Below are positions 32,380-43,266 of a stretch of 64,000 bases of DNA, piece after piece. Every line of letters starts with the position of its first letter. The stretch's first letter is position 1. Where the stretch lies: positions 372,001-436,000 of the forward strand of contig NZ_OY787457.1 in NCBI RefSeq assembly GCF_963678875.1, read 5' to 3'. Source of the DNA: an uncultured Hyphomonas sp. (lineage in GTDB: Bacteria > Pseudomonadota > Alphaproteobacteria > Caulobacterales > Hyphomonadaceae). The notes under the pieces are model-generated. The model was not told the DNA's origin. It was given only the letters and a program-made list of their open reading frames with translations, and did no database searches. Both the position numbers and the translations under genes were made by a program.

Positions 32380-33729
32380 ATGTCTTCATCCCTGAAATCC
32401 CGTCTCGCCAAGGCAGGCGTTGCCAGCCTGGTCGCCCTTGCGGCCGTTTCGGCGCCTGCGAGTGCCAAACCTTCCGACATTGATAAGAAGTTCCAGTCAA
32501 AGCTCTCGGCTGTGGTGGATGAGAACATTGATGACTGGGTGGAGGTCTACAAGGATTTTCACGCCAATCCGGAACTCAGCCTTCAGGAGACCCGTTCCGC
32601 CGGCATCATTGCCGCGCGCCTGAAGGAGCTGGGGTTTGAAGTGACCGAAGGGGTCGGGGTGACCGGTGTCGTCGGCATGCTCAAGAACGGCAATGGCCCG
32701 TTGGTCATGGTACGTGCCGACATGGATGCCTTGCCGATGCAGGAGAAGACGGGGCTGGACTATGCCAGTACCGTTCAGGCCGATTGGAATGGTGAGCCGA
32801 AATACGTGATGCATGCCTGCGGGCATGATGCGCACATGGCGATCTTCCTCGCGACCGCTCAGACACTCGCCGAGATGAAAAAGGAATGGAAGGGCACGCT
32901 CATGTTCGTCGCCCAGCCTGCGGAAGAGGGCGGCGGCGGTGCCAGCAAGATGATGGCCGACGGTATCTTCGACCGGTTCGGCGTGCCGGATTACGGTTTT
33001 GCCCTGCATGTCGGCCCCTCGGCTCATGACACGGTGCAGATCGTGAAGGGGCAGATGAACTCATTCGCGGGCGGGTTCGACATTCTTTTCAACGGGGTTG
33101 GCGGGCACGGCTCGCGCCCAAGCACGACGATCGACCCGGTGATGATGGCGTCGAAATTCGTTGTCGACCTGCAAAGCATCGTCAGCCGCGAAAAGCCCGA
33201 GCAGGACTTTGGTGTCATCAGTGTCGGCGCGATCAATGGCGGATCGGCCGGCAACATCATCCCGGACTCGGTGCGCGTGCGTGGCACCGTGCGTTGGTAC
33301 AAGCCGGAGGTCGGCGTAAAGCTGCTGGAAGGCGTGAAGCGCACGGCGGATGCAATTGTCGCCATGGCCGGTGCGCCGGAAGCCGAGATCAATATCCGCT
33401 CAGGCGGCACGGCAGTGTATAACGATCCGGACCTCTCGGACAGCACGCTCGCCGCGATGAGCAAGGTGTTCCCGGACGGCAAAGCCTATTTCGCGGCTCC
33501 GACCACGGGTAGCGAAGACTATGGCGACTTCCTCGAAGCGTTCGACAAATCCGTCTATTTCCGGGTCGGCGTGTATGATCCGGCCCTGTTCGGCGAGAAC
33601 CACAAGACGCTTGATCCGATGAAAACGCCGGGCAATCACTCGCCCTTCTTCGCACCGGTTCCGGCGCCCACCATCGACACCGGCGTCAAAGCCATGACGA
33701 CGGCGGTGATGAACGTCGCGGCGAAATAG
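32380..33729 (+). CDS. M20D-family amidohydrolase (secreted)
   Basis: A 449-residue metallohydrolase with an N-terminal signal peptide ending near APASA, so it is exported. The metal-site motifs are MVRADMDALPMQEKTG, HACGHDAHMAIFLA and QPAEEGGGGASKM, with the dimerisation insert in the middle. Relatives hydrolyse N-acyl or hippurate-like amides; the substrate is unknown. The ATG at 32380 is selected because it begins the signal peptide. Divergent from murB, 171 bp apart. Confidence 0.9.
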   Translation: MSSSLKSRLAKAGVASLVALAAVSAPASAKPSDIDKKFQSKLSAVVDENIDDWVEVYKDFHANPELSLQETRSAGIIAARLKELGFEVTEGVGVTGVVGMLKNGNGPLVMVRADMDALPMQEKTGLDYASTVQADWNGEPKYVMHACGHDAHMAIFLATAQTLAEMKKEWKGTLMFVAQPAEEGGGGASKMMADGIFDRFGVPDYGFALHVGPSAHDTVQIVKGQMNSFAGGFDILFNGVGGHGSRPSTTIDPVMMASKFVVDLQSIVSREKPEQDFGVISVGAINGGSAGNIIPDSVRVRGTVRWYKPEVGVKLLEGVKRTADAIVAMAGAPEAEINIRSGGTAVYNDPDLSDSTLAAMSKVFPDGKAYFAAPTTGSEDYGDFLEAFDKSVYFRVGVYDPALFGENHKTLDPMKTPGNHSPFFAPVPAPTIDTGVKAMTTAVMNVAAK

Positions 33730-33788
33730 GCGAATGACGGAAACATGAGGCGCCGGGCCAGAGGTTCGGCGTCACGTCTTCTTTGGGC

Positions 33789-34298
33789 TCAGGTCAGGGC
33801 GGTCCGTTCCAACAGGTCCCTGAGACAGGCCTCTGCAGTTCGCCCGGCTGTGTCAATCCGTTGCGGATTGGCTGAGCTTGGTTCCCACCGGCGCGCTGCG
33901 GCTGCCTCCGGATCTACAGGCGGAAGCCCGGCGATTCCTGTGTCGCGCGTTTGCAGGCGGATCCTGTTTTCTTCAACGTCCGAACAGAGAATTTCGATTT
34001 CGACGATATCGGCGCCGGACTTGCCCACTACGTCGCGCCAACCCTGGCGGGCCGCTTCAACGGCATTCACCGCATCGGCGATGACATGGTGTCCGGCAGC
34101 TAGGTGCCGGGCAGCGCGTTCGTAGCCCTCTTGGTACCCCAGCGTCCCGACGTCGAAATCGGGGCCGTGAAGGTTGCGCAGATCCTGTTCAAACACGTCG
34201 ATGCGCAGAAGCGTCGCTCCCGATTGTTCCGCGAGCATTCGGCTGAGTGTTGATTTTCCCGAACCCGGCAGGCCTGACATCATGACCAGCCGGGGCAT
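33789..34298 (-). CDS. P-loop kinase-like protein (AAA_33/zeta-like family)
   Basis: A 169-residue small-molecule-kinase-like NTPase. Walker A is SGLPGSGKST at 8-17, followed by RIDVFEQDLRNL and a VIADAV strand that may act as Walker B. Members include chloramphenicol, gluconate and zeta-toxin type kinases; no antitoxin-like gene is next to it. It starts six bases after the secA stop, so it is probably cotranscribed with secA. The substrate is unknown. Confidence 0.75.
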   Translation of the reverse strand: MPRLVMMSGLPGSGKSTLSRMLAEQSGATLLRIDVFEQDLRNLHGPDFDVGTLGYQEGYERAARHLAAGHHVIADAVNAVEAARQGWRDVVGKSGADIVEIEILCSDVEENRIRLQTRDTGIAGLPPVDPEAAAARRWEPSSANPQRIDTAGRTAEACLRDLLERTALT

Positions 34299-34304
34299 GG
34301 CGGC

Positions 34305-37082
<2,778 letters not shown>

Positions 37083-37236
37083 AAGAGGCTGCACCAATCA
37101 GGTCTGGGGCGAAGAAACTGTGATCCTGACCGTATGACCGCACAGGAATACGCGGGTTCTCCCACCGTGATTACACCAGCCGAACCCACTCGACCAGCGC
37201 GCGGGTGAGACTTAAGAACGCCGCAAAGGGGTGTCA

Positions 37237-38232
37237 ATGCGGCGCCATCAGACAGCTGGAGTGATGACTGTGTTGAATCTGAAGGCTTTGCGGGTCAGCC
37301 CGCGTATCCTGTTTGCCGGTCTGGCGATCATGACGGCGGCTGCCTGCAGCCCGCCACCAGAGGAAGAAGTGCCTGTGCGCGTTGAAGGCGCAACAGCGGC
37401 CACCGTGAATGGCGAACAAATCTATGTCAGCGATGTGCAGCTCGAGGCCGTTGCGAGAGGGCTCGTCCCGGCCGGGAAACGGGTCAAGGCAGGCGATCCG
37501 GAATACGACACGGTCCTCAACCAGCTGATCGAGCAGAAATTGATGGCGCAGGAGGCTGTCCGGCGCGGTCTGCACAAGGATCCGGCCGGACGCCGGCGGC
37601 TGGAAATGGCCGAAGAGCGCATTCTCGGCAACCTGCTGGTCGAAAACCTCGTCGCCGAAGATGTGACCGAAGACCAGATCGAGGCGATGTACCAGAAACA
37701 GGTCGCCCTGCAGCAGGATGATGACGAGGTGCGCATCGCCCACATCCTGATTGCCACACAGGACGAGGCGCAGGCCCTGTTCGACCGGATCCAGGCAGGC
37801 GAAAGTTTCGAGAGCCTGGTCAGCGCCAATTCGCTCGACAGCACGACGCGCATGGAGCAGGGGGATCTCGGTTATGTTTCCCCGAATGACGAACCGCCGC
37901 CCTTCCCGCTGGTCATCGCCAATACCGGGGAAGGCGAGGTCGCACCGCCCTTCGAGTCCGCCGATGGCTGGCACATCCTGAAAGTGAAGGACCGGCGCTC
38001 GCGCGCGCCCAAGACGCGGGAGGAAATGCGGCCGGACATCGTCACATTCCTTACGCTGGAACAGGTCGCCAGGATTGTCCGGCGCCTCAAGGCGGAAGCT
38101 CAGGTCCAGCAGGGCGAGCCGGGGCTCGACGACGGCGGTGCAACGCCCTACAGGCTTCCCGACACCGATACCGGCCGTGACGGCACGCCGGAGGATCCGT
38201 CCGCATCTGCCCCTGAAGGAACCGAACTTTGA
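37237..38232 (+). CDS. PpiC/parvulin-type peptidyl-prolyl isomerase, predicted lipoprotein
   Basis: About 331 residues. A lipobox-like MTAAAC places the modified Cys at 37 (28 if the ATG at 37264 is used). The N-terminal part resembles SurA-type chaperone segments (ATVNGEQIYVSDVQLEAVA). The parvulin domain spans about 165-260: EVRIAHILIATQDEAQAL, GDLGYVSP, VAPPFESADGWHILKV. It likely helps periplasmic protein folding. Its stop overlaps the TTG start of argJ. AAAGGGG precedes the ATG at 37237; GTG at 37231 is also possible. Confidence 0.85.
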   Translation: MRRHQTAGVMTVLNLKALRVSPRILFAGLAIMTAAACSPPPEEEVPVRVEGATAATVNGEQIYVSDVQLEAVARGLVPAGKRVKAGDPEYDTVLNQLIEQKLMAQEAVRRGLHKDPAGRRRLEMAEERILGNLLVENLVAEDVTEDQIEAMYQKQVALQQDDDEVRIAHILIATQDEAQALFDRIQAGESFESLVSANSLDSTTRMEQGDLGYVSPNDEPPPFPLVIANTGEGEVAPPFESADGWHILKVKDRRSRAPKTREEMRPDIVTFLTLEQVARIVRRLKAEAQVQQGEPGLDDGGATPYRLPDTDTGRDGTPEDPSASAPEGTEL

Positions 38233-39476
38233 ACCTGACGCCCTCTCCCTTCGCAACGCCATTTCCGGAACTGCCAGAAGTCAAAGGCGTGCGCGCCGCC
38301 ACGGGCTCGCGCGGCTTTTATGCGAAGCGCGGCGTGACACGCGACGACGTCTTCCTGTTTGCGTTCGATGAAGGCACGACCTGCGCAGGGGTATACACCG
38401 TCTCGCGGACGGCATCCGCGGACGTGCTCTGGTGCCGCGAAGCACTGCAGACGGGCGGCGGCACGGCACGCGCACTCGTCGCAAATTCTGGTAACTCCAA
38501 CGCCTTTACCGGCCCGAAGGGCAAGGAAAAGAACGAGGCGACGCTTGAGGCGATGACCGAAACGCTGGGTGTGGCGAAGGCGCATTGCTTCCTGGCGGCG
38601 ACCGGCGTCATCGGCGAGCCGCTGGCTGATCCGAACTATGTCGGCGCGTTCGTGCCGGAACTGGCGGAAAAGCTCGGCGCTCCGGACTGGGAAGCGGCGA
38701 CACGCGCCTTCATGACGACGGACACGTTTGCAAAAGGCGCCGGCACGTCGATGGAGATCGACGGGCACACGGTGAACTTTGCGGGGATCGTGAAGGGCTC
38801 CGGCATGATCGCGCCGAACATGGCGACGATGCTGGCCTATGTCTTCACGGATGCGGCGATCGCCCATGACGTGTTGCAGGAACTGCTGGAGGAGATCACC
38901 AGCGAGACGTTCAATTGCATCACCGTGGACGGGGACACATCCACCTCCGACACGCTGATGGTGTTTGCGACCGGCCAGTCCGGCATGGCCCCGATCACGT
39001 CGAAAGAAGACCCTCGGCTCGATTCCGTGGCCATGGCCCTTCACTCGGTCTGCCTGGAGCTGGCCCAGCTGGTCGTGAAGGACGGGGAGGGGGCACAGAA
39101 ATTCGTCACCATCCTTGTCGAAGGCGCCGTGTCGCAGATGTCGGCGAAAATCATCGCCTGCGAAATTGCCAACTCGCCCCTGATCAAGACCGCGATGGCG
39201 GCAGGCGACGCAAACTGGGGCCGGATCGTCATGGCCGTCGGCAAGTCGCTGGAGCCGATCTCGGCCGGGGACCTCGCCATCTGGTTCGATGATGTGCAGG
39301 TTGCCAAGGATGGCGCACGTATGCCGGACTATAGCGAGGCAGCTGCCAGCGCCGTGTTCGCCAAGCCTGAATTCACCATCCGCGTGAACGTCGCCGCCGG
39401 AGAGCAATCGGCGACTGTTTGGACCTGCGATCTCACGCACGGTTATGTCGACATCAACGGCGCCTACAGGACATGA
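38229..39476 (+). CDS. argJ: Bifunctional ornithine acetyltransferase/N-acetylglutamate synthase
   Basis: A 415-residue arginine-pathway enzyme of the ArgJ family. It cleaves itself before the nucleophile Thr; T200 in IAPNMATMLAYVF is in the conserved site. KGSGMIAPNMATM and ANSPLIKTAMAAGDANWGRI are diagnostic. The start is TTG at 38229, overlapping the parvulin stop as TTGA. No ATG in the right place gives the conserved N-terminus SPFATPFPELP. mutT follows with an ATGA overlap. Confidence 0.95.
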   Translation: MNLTPSPFATPFPELPEVKGVRAATGSRGFYAKRGVTRDDVFLFAFDEGTTCAGVYTVSRTASADVLWCREALQTGGGTARALVANSGNSNAFTGPKGKEKNEATLEAMTETLGVAKAHCFLAATGVIGEPLADPNYVGAFVPELAEKLGAPDWEAATRAFMTTDTFAKGAGTSMEIDGHTVNFAGIVKGSGMIAPNMATMLAYVFTDAAIAHDVLQELLEEITSETFNCITVDGDTSTSDTLMVFATGQSGMAPITSKEDPRLDSVAMALHSVCLELAQLVVKDGEGAQKFVTILVEGAVSQMSAKIIACEIANSPLIKTAMAAGDANWGRIVMAVGKSLEPISAGDLAIWFDDVQVAKDGARMPDYSEAAASAVFAKPEFTIRVNVAAGEQSATVWTCDLTHGYVDINGAYRT

Positions 39477-39892
39477 CGCGCCGGCTGGTCCTGGTCGTCG
39501 CCGCAGCGCTGTACAATGACAAGGGCGAGATCCTCCTGGCGCAGCGGCCGGAGGGCAAGCAGCTTGCGGGCCTCTGGGAGTTCCCGGGCGGCAAGGTAGA
39601 GCCGGGCGAGACGCCGGAAGCCGCGCTTGTGCGCGAGCTGCACGAGGAACTGTCGATTACGGTTAAGGAATCGGAACTCCACCCGGCAACTTTTGCGAGT
39701 TTCACTTACCCCGAATTTCATCTTCTTATGCCACTCTACACGTGTCAGGCATGGTCAGGCGAAGTGCATCCACGAGAAGGCCAGGCCATCGCGTGGGTTC
39801 CTCCGGCAAACCTGTTTGATTACCCGGCCCCTCCTGCGGATATTCCGCTGTTCGAGGTTCTGTCGGGGGGACACGCGACGGAGGGACCATGA
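39473..39892 (+). CDS. mutT: MutT-type Nudix hydrolase (8-oxo-dGTP diphosphatase)
   Basis: A 139-residue Nudix protein with the complete box in GGKVEPGETPEAALVRELHEE and the upstream LWEFPGGK typical of MutT. It removes oxidised GTP/dGTP from the nucleotide pool. The ATG at 39473 overlaps the argJ stop, and its own stop overlaps the next ATG. argJ next to mutT is common in alphaproteobacteria. Confidence 0.93.
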   Translation: MTRRLVLVVAAALYNDKGEILLAQRPEGKQLAGLWEFPGGKVEPGETPEAALVRELHEELSITVKESELHPATFASFTYPEFHLLMPLYTCQAWSGEVHPREGQAIAWVPPANLFDYPAPPADIPLFEVLSGGHATEGP

Positions 39893-40068
39893 GAGCCGCA
39901 CGTGAACTGTTCGAGCAATTCCTCGGCAACGAGGATGGTGCAACCGCGGTCGAATATGCCCTGATTGCGGGCATCATCTGCCTTGCGATTGTTGGCGGTG
40001 CGACAGCTGTCGGCACGTCGGCAAATGCATCCTACACCCGCGCCGCAGACGGCTTTACCGGCCCTTAG
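39889..40068 (+). CDS. Flp/Fap-type pilin (type IVb), orphan
   Basis: A 59-residue protein read directly from the sequence. It starts MRAARELFEQFLGNEDGATA and continues VEYALIAGIICLAIVGGA, the hallmark Flp pilin motif with the Glu-Tyr pair and hydrophobic helix. GAGGG precedes the ATG, which overlaps the mutT stop as ATGA. Flp pilins assemble Tad pili for surface attachment. No tad/cpa assembly gene is in the window, so this copy is separate from its machinery. The stop overlaps the convergent methyltransferase gene. Confidence 0.85.
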   Translation: MRAARELFEQFLGNEDGATAVEYALIAGIICLAIVGGATAVGTSANASYTRAADGFTGP

Positions 40069-40967
40069 TCCCGCTTGCCCTGCTGGCGTACCGCGTCGGC
40101 GAGGCTGGCCGTGGCCGAGCCGGGCCGCAAGGGTTTTGGCTGGCCGGGCGCAGGTGCCCAGCCGGACACATGGACAATTTCGAAACTTGCCCGGACGCGT
40201 CCGTCCGGATCGGCGTGGCGTTCCCGGTAGAGGGTGAGCGCCCGGCCGAGGACTGCGCGCGGCAGGGGCCGGATCATGCCCGGGGCCAGCGCGCTCTGTT
40301 CACCCATGCCTTTCAGGTCCGCCAGCAGCAGCGCCGGATCGCGGTAGCGGACGACCACCGTATCGCGGTCCGCCACGGGAAGGGCGAACCCGGCCCGCTG
40401 CATCAGGTCCGCCATGTCCTTCAGGCCTGGCAGGGGAGAGAGGCGCGGAGACACGCCGCCGGAGATTTCCGTTTCCGCTTCCATCAGGCATTCGCGCAGT
40501 TCGGCCAGCGTGCCTGCGCCGAACAGGGCGCCAAGGAACAGGCCGTCGGGCTTCAGGCCGTGGCGCAGGCGCACGAGCGTGCCCGGCAGGTCGTTCACCC
40601 AATGGAGCGACAAGGCCGAGACGATGAGGTCATAGCCGCGATCTGTCAGGTCCGGCGTTTCCTCGTCCAGCACATCGGCTTGGGTGCCTTCGGCGCGGGC
40701 AATCTCCACCATGGCTGGAGAGAGGTCGCTCGCGTCAACGGCGCCGACGCGTCCGGTGCCGGACAGGATGCGTGCCAGCCGTCCGTCATGACAGCCAAGG
40801 TCCAGCGCGCGCTCGAACTTGCGCGGCGTATCCTGCACGCGGTCGGCGATGTCTCTCGACACGCGCTCCTTCAGGAACGCATAGTCGTCATAACAGGGGG
40901 CCGCCCGGTCGCGATTGCGCGCGACACGGGCACGGTCGAACAGGCGCGGGGGAGCAGCGGGCGTCAT
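40065..40967 (-). CDS. SAM-dependent methyltransferase (BioC/NDUFAF5-like)
   Basis: A 300-residue class I methyltransferase. The SAM-binding motif is ALDLGCHDGRLARIL, followed by AVDASDLSPAMVEIA and the post-motif LIVSALSLHWVNDLPG. The alphaproteobacterial relatives group with mitochondrial NDUFAF5 and BioC. BioC function is not supported because no biotin genes are nearby. The ATG at 40967 shares bases with the ComF ATG on the other strand (CATG). Confidence 0.85.
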   Translation of the reverse strand: MTPAAPPRLFDRARVARNRDRAAPCYDDYAFLKERVSRDIADRVQDTPRKFERALDLGCHDGRLARILSGTGRVGAVDASDLSPAMVEIARAEGTQADVLDEETPDLTDRGYDLIVSALSLHWVNDLPGTLVRLRHGLKPDGLFLGALFGAGTLAELRECLMEAETEISGGVSPRLSPLPGLKDMADLMQRAGFALPVADRDTVVVRYRDPALLLADLKGMGEQSALAPGMIRPLPRAVLGRALTLYRERHADPDGRVRASFEIVHVSGWAPAPGQPKPLRPGSATASLADAVRQQGKRD

Positions 40968-41736
40968 GGCACGCGATATGGAGCAGCAGCAGAGCCGTTC
41001 AAAGGCCTTTCTGCGGATGGCGGCCGATTTCCTCTGGCCGCCACGCTCGCTGGTCAGCCGCGAACGTGGTCTCGGCAAGGGCCCGCTTGCCCCGCATGAA
41101 TTCGGGCGGATCCACTTTCTCAGCGGCGCGGTCTGCGACCGTTGCGGCACACCCCTCGGCGCCGAACTGGATGAAGGGGCGACCTGCGCCGCCTGTATTG
41201 CCCGGCCGCCGCGCTGGGACCGCGCACGGGCGGCGTTCGTTTATGAAGCCGCTTCCCGGCGGCTGGTGCTGGACCTCAAGCGCTCTGGCAGGCGCGATGG
41301 TCTCGGCACGTTTTCCGGCTGGATGGCGCAGGCGGGGCGGTCACTGCTGGATGAAGCAGATGTGATCGTGCCTGTGCCGCTGCACTATGCCCGCCTTGCC
41401 AGCCGCGGTTTCAACCAGTCAGCCTGGCTGGCGGAAGCCTTGTCCAGGCGAACGCGTGTGCCGGTCGCCGTGGACGCGCTGAAGCGGACCCGCCGTACGC
41501 CGACGCAGGGCGGGCTGTCGGCGCGGGCGCGGCGCCGCAATGTGGCGGGTGCCTTTGCGCTGCGTCCGGGCCGGGCCGGGTACATCCAGGGTAAACGCGT
41601 GCTGCTGATCGACGATGTACTGACAACGGGCGCAACGCTCAGCGCGTGCACGCGTGCCCTCAAACAGGCAGGGGCGCGGCATGTGGACGTTCTGGTGCTT
41701 GCGCGCGTTGTACGGGAAACCGACGTCACCATATAA
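40966..41736 (+). CDS. comF: ComF-family phosphoribosyltransferase-like protein
   Basis: A 256-residue protein with an N-terminal double-cysteine zinc region (VCDRCGTPL ... TCAACIARP) and a C-terminal PRTase domain with VLLIDDVLTTGATLSAC. ComF homologues take part in DNA uptake in competent bacteria; in others the role is unclear. A GGGGGAG precedes the ATG at 40966; ATG at 40978 is an alternative. It is followed 29 bp later by grxC. Confidence 0.88.
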   Translation: MARDMEQQQSRSKAFLRMAADFLWPPRSLVSRERGLGKGPLAPHEFGRIHFLSGAVCDRCGTPLGAELDEGATCAACIARPPRWDRARAAFVYEAASRRLVLDLKRSGRRDGLGTFSGWMAQAGRSLLDEADVIVPVPLHYARLASRGFNQSAWLAEALSRRTRVPVAVDALKRTRRTPTQGGLSARARRRNVAGAFALRPGRAGYIQGKRVLLIDDVLTTGATLSACTRALKQAGARHVDVLVLARVVRETDVTI

Positions 41737-41765
41737 TTCCTGTAACGGTTCCAAGGAGCGCTTTT

Positions 41766-42026
41766 ATGGCGAAAGTCACGATCTATACCCGGGCCTTCTG
41801 TCCCTATTGCTCGCGCGCGGTGTCGCTGCTGCAGGAAAAGCAGGTCGAGTTCGAAGAGATCGATGCCGGCATGAGCCCGGACAAGAAAGCCGAGATGATC
41901 CAGCGCTCGAACGGCGGACGGACCTTCCCGCAGATTTTCATTGGCGAGCATCACATTGGCGGCTGCGATGACATGATGGCGCTCGAACGGGCCGGCAAGC
42001 TCGACCCGATGCTGGGCCAGCCCTGA
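41766..42026 (+). CDS. grxC: Glutaredoxin 3
   Basis: An 86-residue dithiol glutaredoxin: CPYC active site at 12-15, the cis-proline region TFPQIFI and GGCDD. It reduces disulfides with glutathione in the cytoplasm. The ATG at 41766 follows AAGGAGC, a good ribosome-binding site. It sits in a comF-grxC-DUF1178 run. Confidence 0.96.
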   Translation: MAKVTIYTRAFCPYCSRAVSLLQEKQVEFEEIDAGMSPDKKAEMIQRSNGGRTFPQIFIGEHHIGGCDDMMALERAGKLDPMLGQP

Positions 42027-42042
42027 GGACAGGGGGCGACCG

Positions 42043-42483
42043 GTGATCCGCTACGCACTTCATTGCAAGGCCTGCGACGAGGATTTCGAAGCCTGGTTCG
42101 CCTCGTCTTCCGCCTATGAAACGCTGAAGGAAAAACGCCAGGTGCGCTGCACGGCGTGCAATTCCTCCCGCGTGGAAAAGCAGATCATGGCCCCGTCGGT
42201 CAAATCGGCGAAGGGCAAAGAGACACCGGCCGATCCGGAGAAGATGTTTGCCGCGTTTGCCGAGAAAGCCCGCCAGCATGTGGCGGAGAATTTCGACTAT
42301 GTCGGCGGCAATTTCGCCGAAGAAGCGCGCTCCATGTACTATGGCGAACAGGATGAACGTCCGATCTGGGGCGAGACGACATCGGAAGAGCGCGAAGCTC
42401 TCAAGGAAGAGGGCGTACCGGCCGCCCCGCTGCCTGAGCCGTTCACCCCGCCCGTACCGAAACCAAAGGGCCAGTTGAACTGA
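42043..42483 (+). CDS. DUF1178-family protein
   Basis: A 146-residue protein with two Cys-X2-Cys pairs (CKAC at 8-11 and CTAC further on) that suggest a zinc ribbon, then the conserved VEKQIMAPSV. This is the DUF1178 pattern found next to grxC or carbon-nitrogen hydrolase genes in alphaproteobacteria. The start is GTG at 42043, 16 bp after grxC. Its function is unknown. Confidence 0.88.
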   Translation: MIRYALHCKACDEDFEAWFASSSAYETLKEKRQVRCTACNSSRVEKQIMAPSVKSAKGKETPADPEKMFAAFAEKARQHVAENFDYVGGNFAEEARSMYYGEQDERPIWGETTSEEREALKEEGVPAAPLPEPFTPPVPKPKGQLN

Positions 42484-42596
42484 CCAGGCCCGCAGCTTCT
42501 GCTATCTGCGGCAATACGGGCGCTATCATCCGCTTGACCCTTCGCCTGCCTTCGATAATACGGCAGGCAGCAATGATTTCACGGGGAGAGCCCTAA

Positions 42597-42899
42597 ATGG
42601 CTGCCAGCGAATACCACCGCGGAGAGATGGACATCCACGACCAGAAAGCGACCTGGGACGGCTTCATCGCCGGAAGCACCTGGGGCAGCCTGATTCTGAC
42701 GCTGATGCTCGGCCATGCCATTCTGGCAGTCGCTATCGGTATTCACTGGGCGGTGTCGCTCGGTCTGATGACCATTCTGGGCATCGTCTCCGGCCTCGTG
42801 CTGAACATGAGCGGCCGCTGGTATGCGACGCTGGTGATCCTGCTGCTCACCGGCCTGTTTGTTCAGGCCATGATCTGGCTGTTCGGCGCCCTTATCTGA
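42597..42899 (+). CDS. aa3-type cytochrome c oxidase subunit IV
   Basis: A 100-residue membrane protein. The N-terminal EYHRGEMDIHDQKATWDGF matches the small bacterial subunit IV of aa3 oxidase, followed by a membrane helix. It is longer than usual (about 50-60 residues) because extra hydrophobic segments follow (about 45-62 and 75-98). The catalytic subunits are not nearby. Its last 8 bp overlap the convergent DksA-like gene. Confidence 0.75.
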   Translation: MAASEYHRGEMDIHDQKATWDGFIAGSTWGSLILTLMLGHAILAVAIGIHWAVSLGLMTILGIVSGLVLNMSGRWYATLVILLLTGLFVQAMIWLFGALI

Positions 42900-43149
42900 C
42901 GCTGTCCCTATCCAAATCGCAGGTTTCGCACATTGCCTCGGCCGGGTCGGCTTCGAGGCGGCGGAGCTCTATGCGCCCTTCGCAGGTCAGGCAGAAGCCG
43001 TAGCACCCCTTTTCCATCCGGGAGAGGGCGGCTTCAATCCGTGCGAGTTTCTGGGCATAAGACCGCACTCTGGCGCGAGCATCCTGCACGCACTCTTCTG
43101 CCGCCAGCCCCAAATTGGACGGTGCAAGGAAGGGCACATCCGTCTTCAT
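42892..43149 (-). CDS. TraR/DksA-family zinc-finger protein, short form
   Basis: An 85-residue protein with the DksA-type C4 finger: CYGFCLTC and CETC. It begins with a short helical region and lacks the long coiled-coil tip of full DksA. Short TraR/DksA proteins can bind the RNA polymerase secondary channel. A specific role is unknown. Confidence 0.85.
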   Translation of the reverse strand: MKTDVPFLAPSNLGLAAEECVQDARARVRSYAQKLARIEAALSRMEKGCYGFCLTCEGRIELRRLEADPAEAMCETCDLDRDSVR

Positions 43150-43266
43150 CTGAAATTATGCTGCGACGGCTTTAAGGGGTTGGCAAGCCGCACCGGGCCA
43201 AAGAATAGGCAGCCATATCGACTCTCGTGAAAAGCGAGCGATTTTCAGACGGATTCGGAGATACGG

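Noticed and set aside
33789..34298. Zeta-type toxin in a toxin-antitoxin pair
   Set aside because: No small antitoxin gene lies beside it; its neighbours are secA and an M20 hydrolase.
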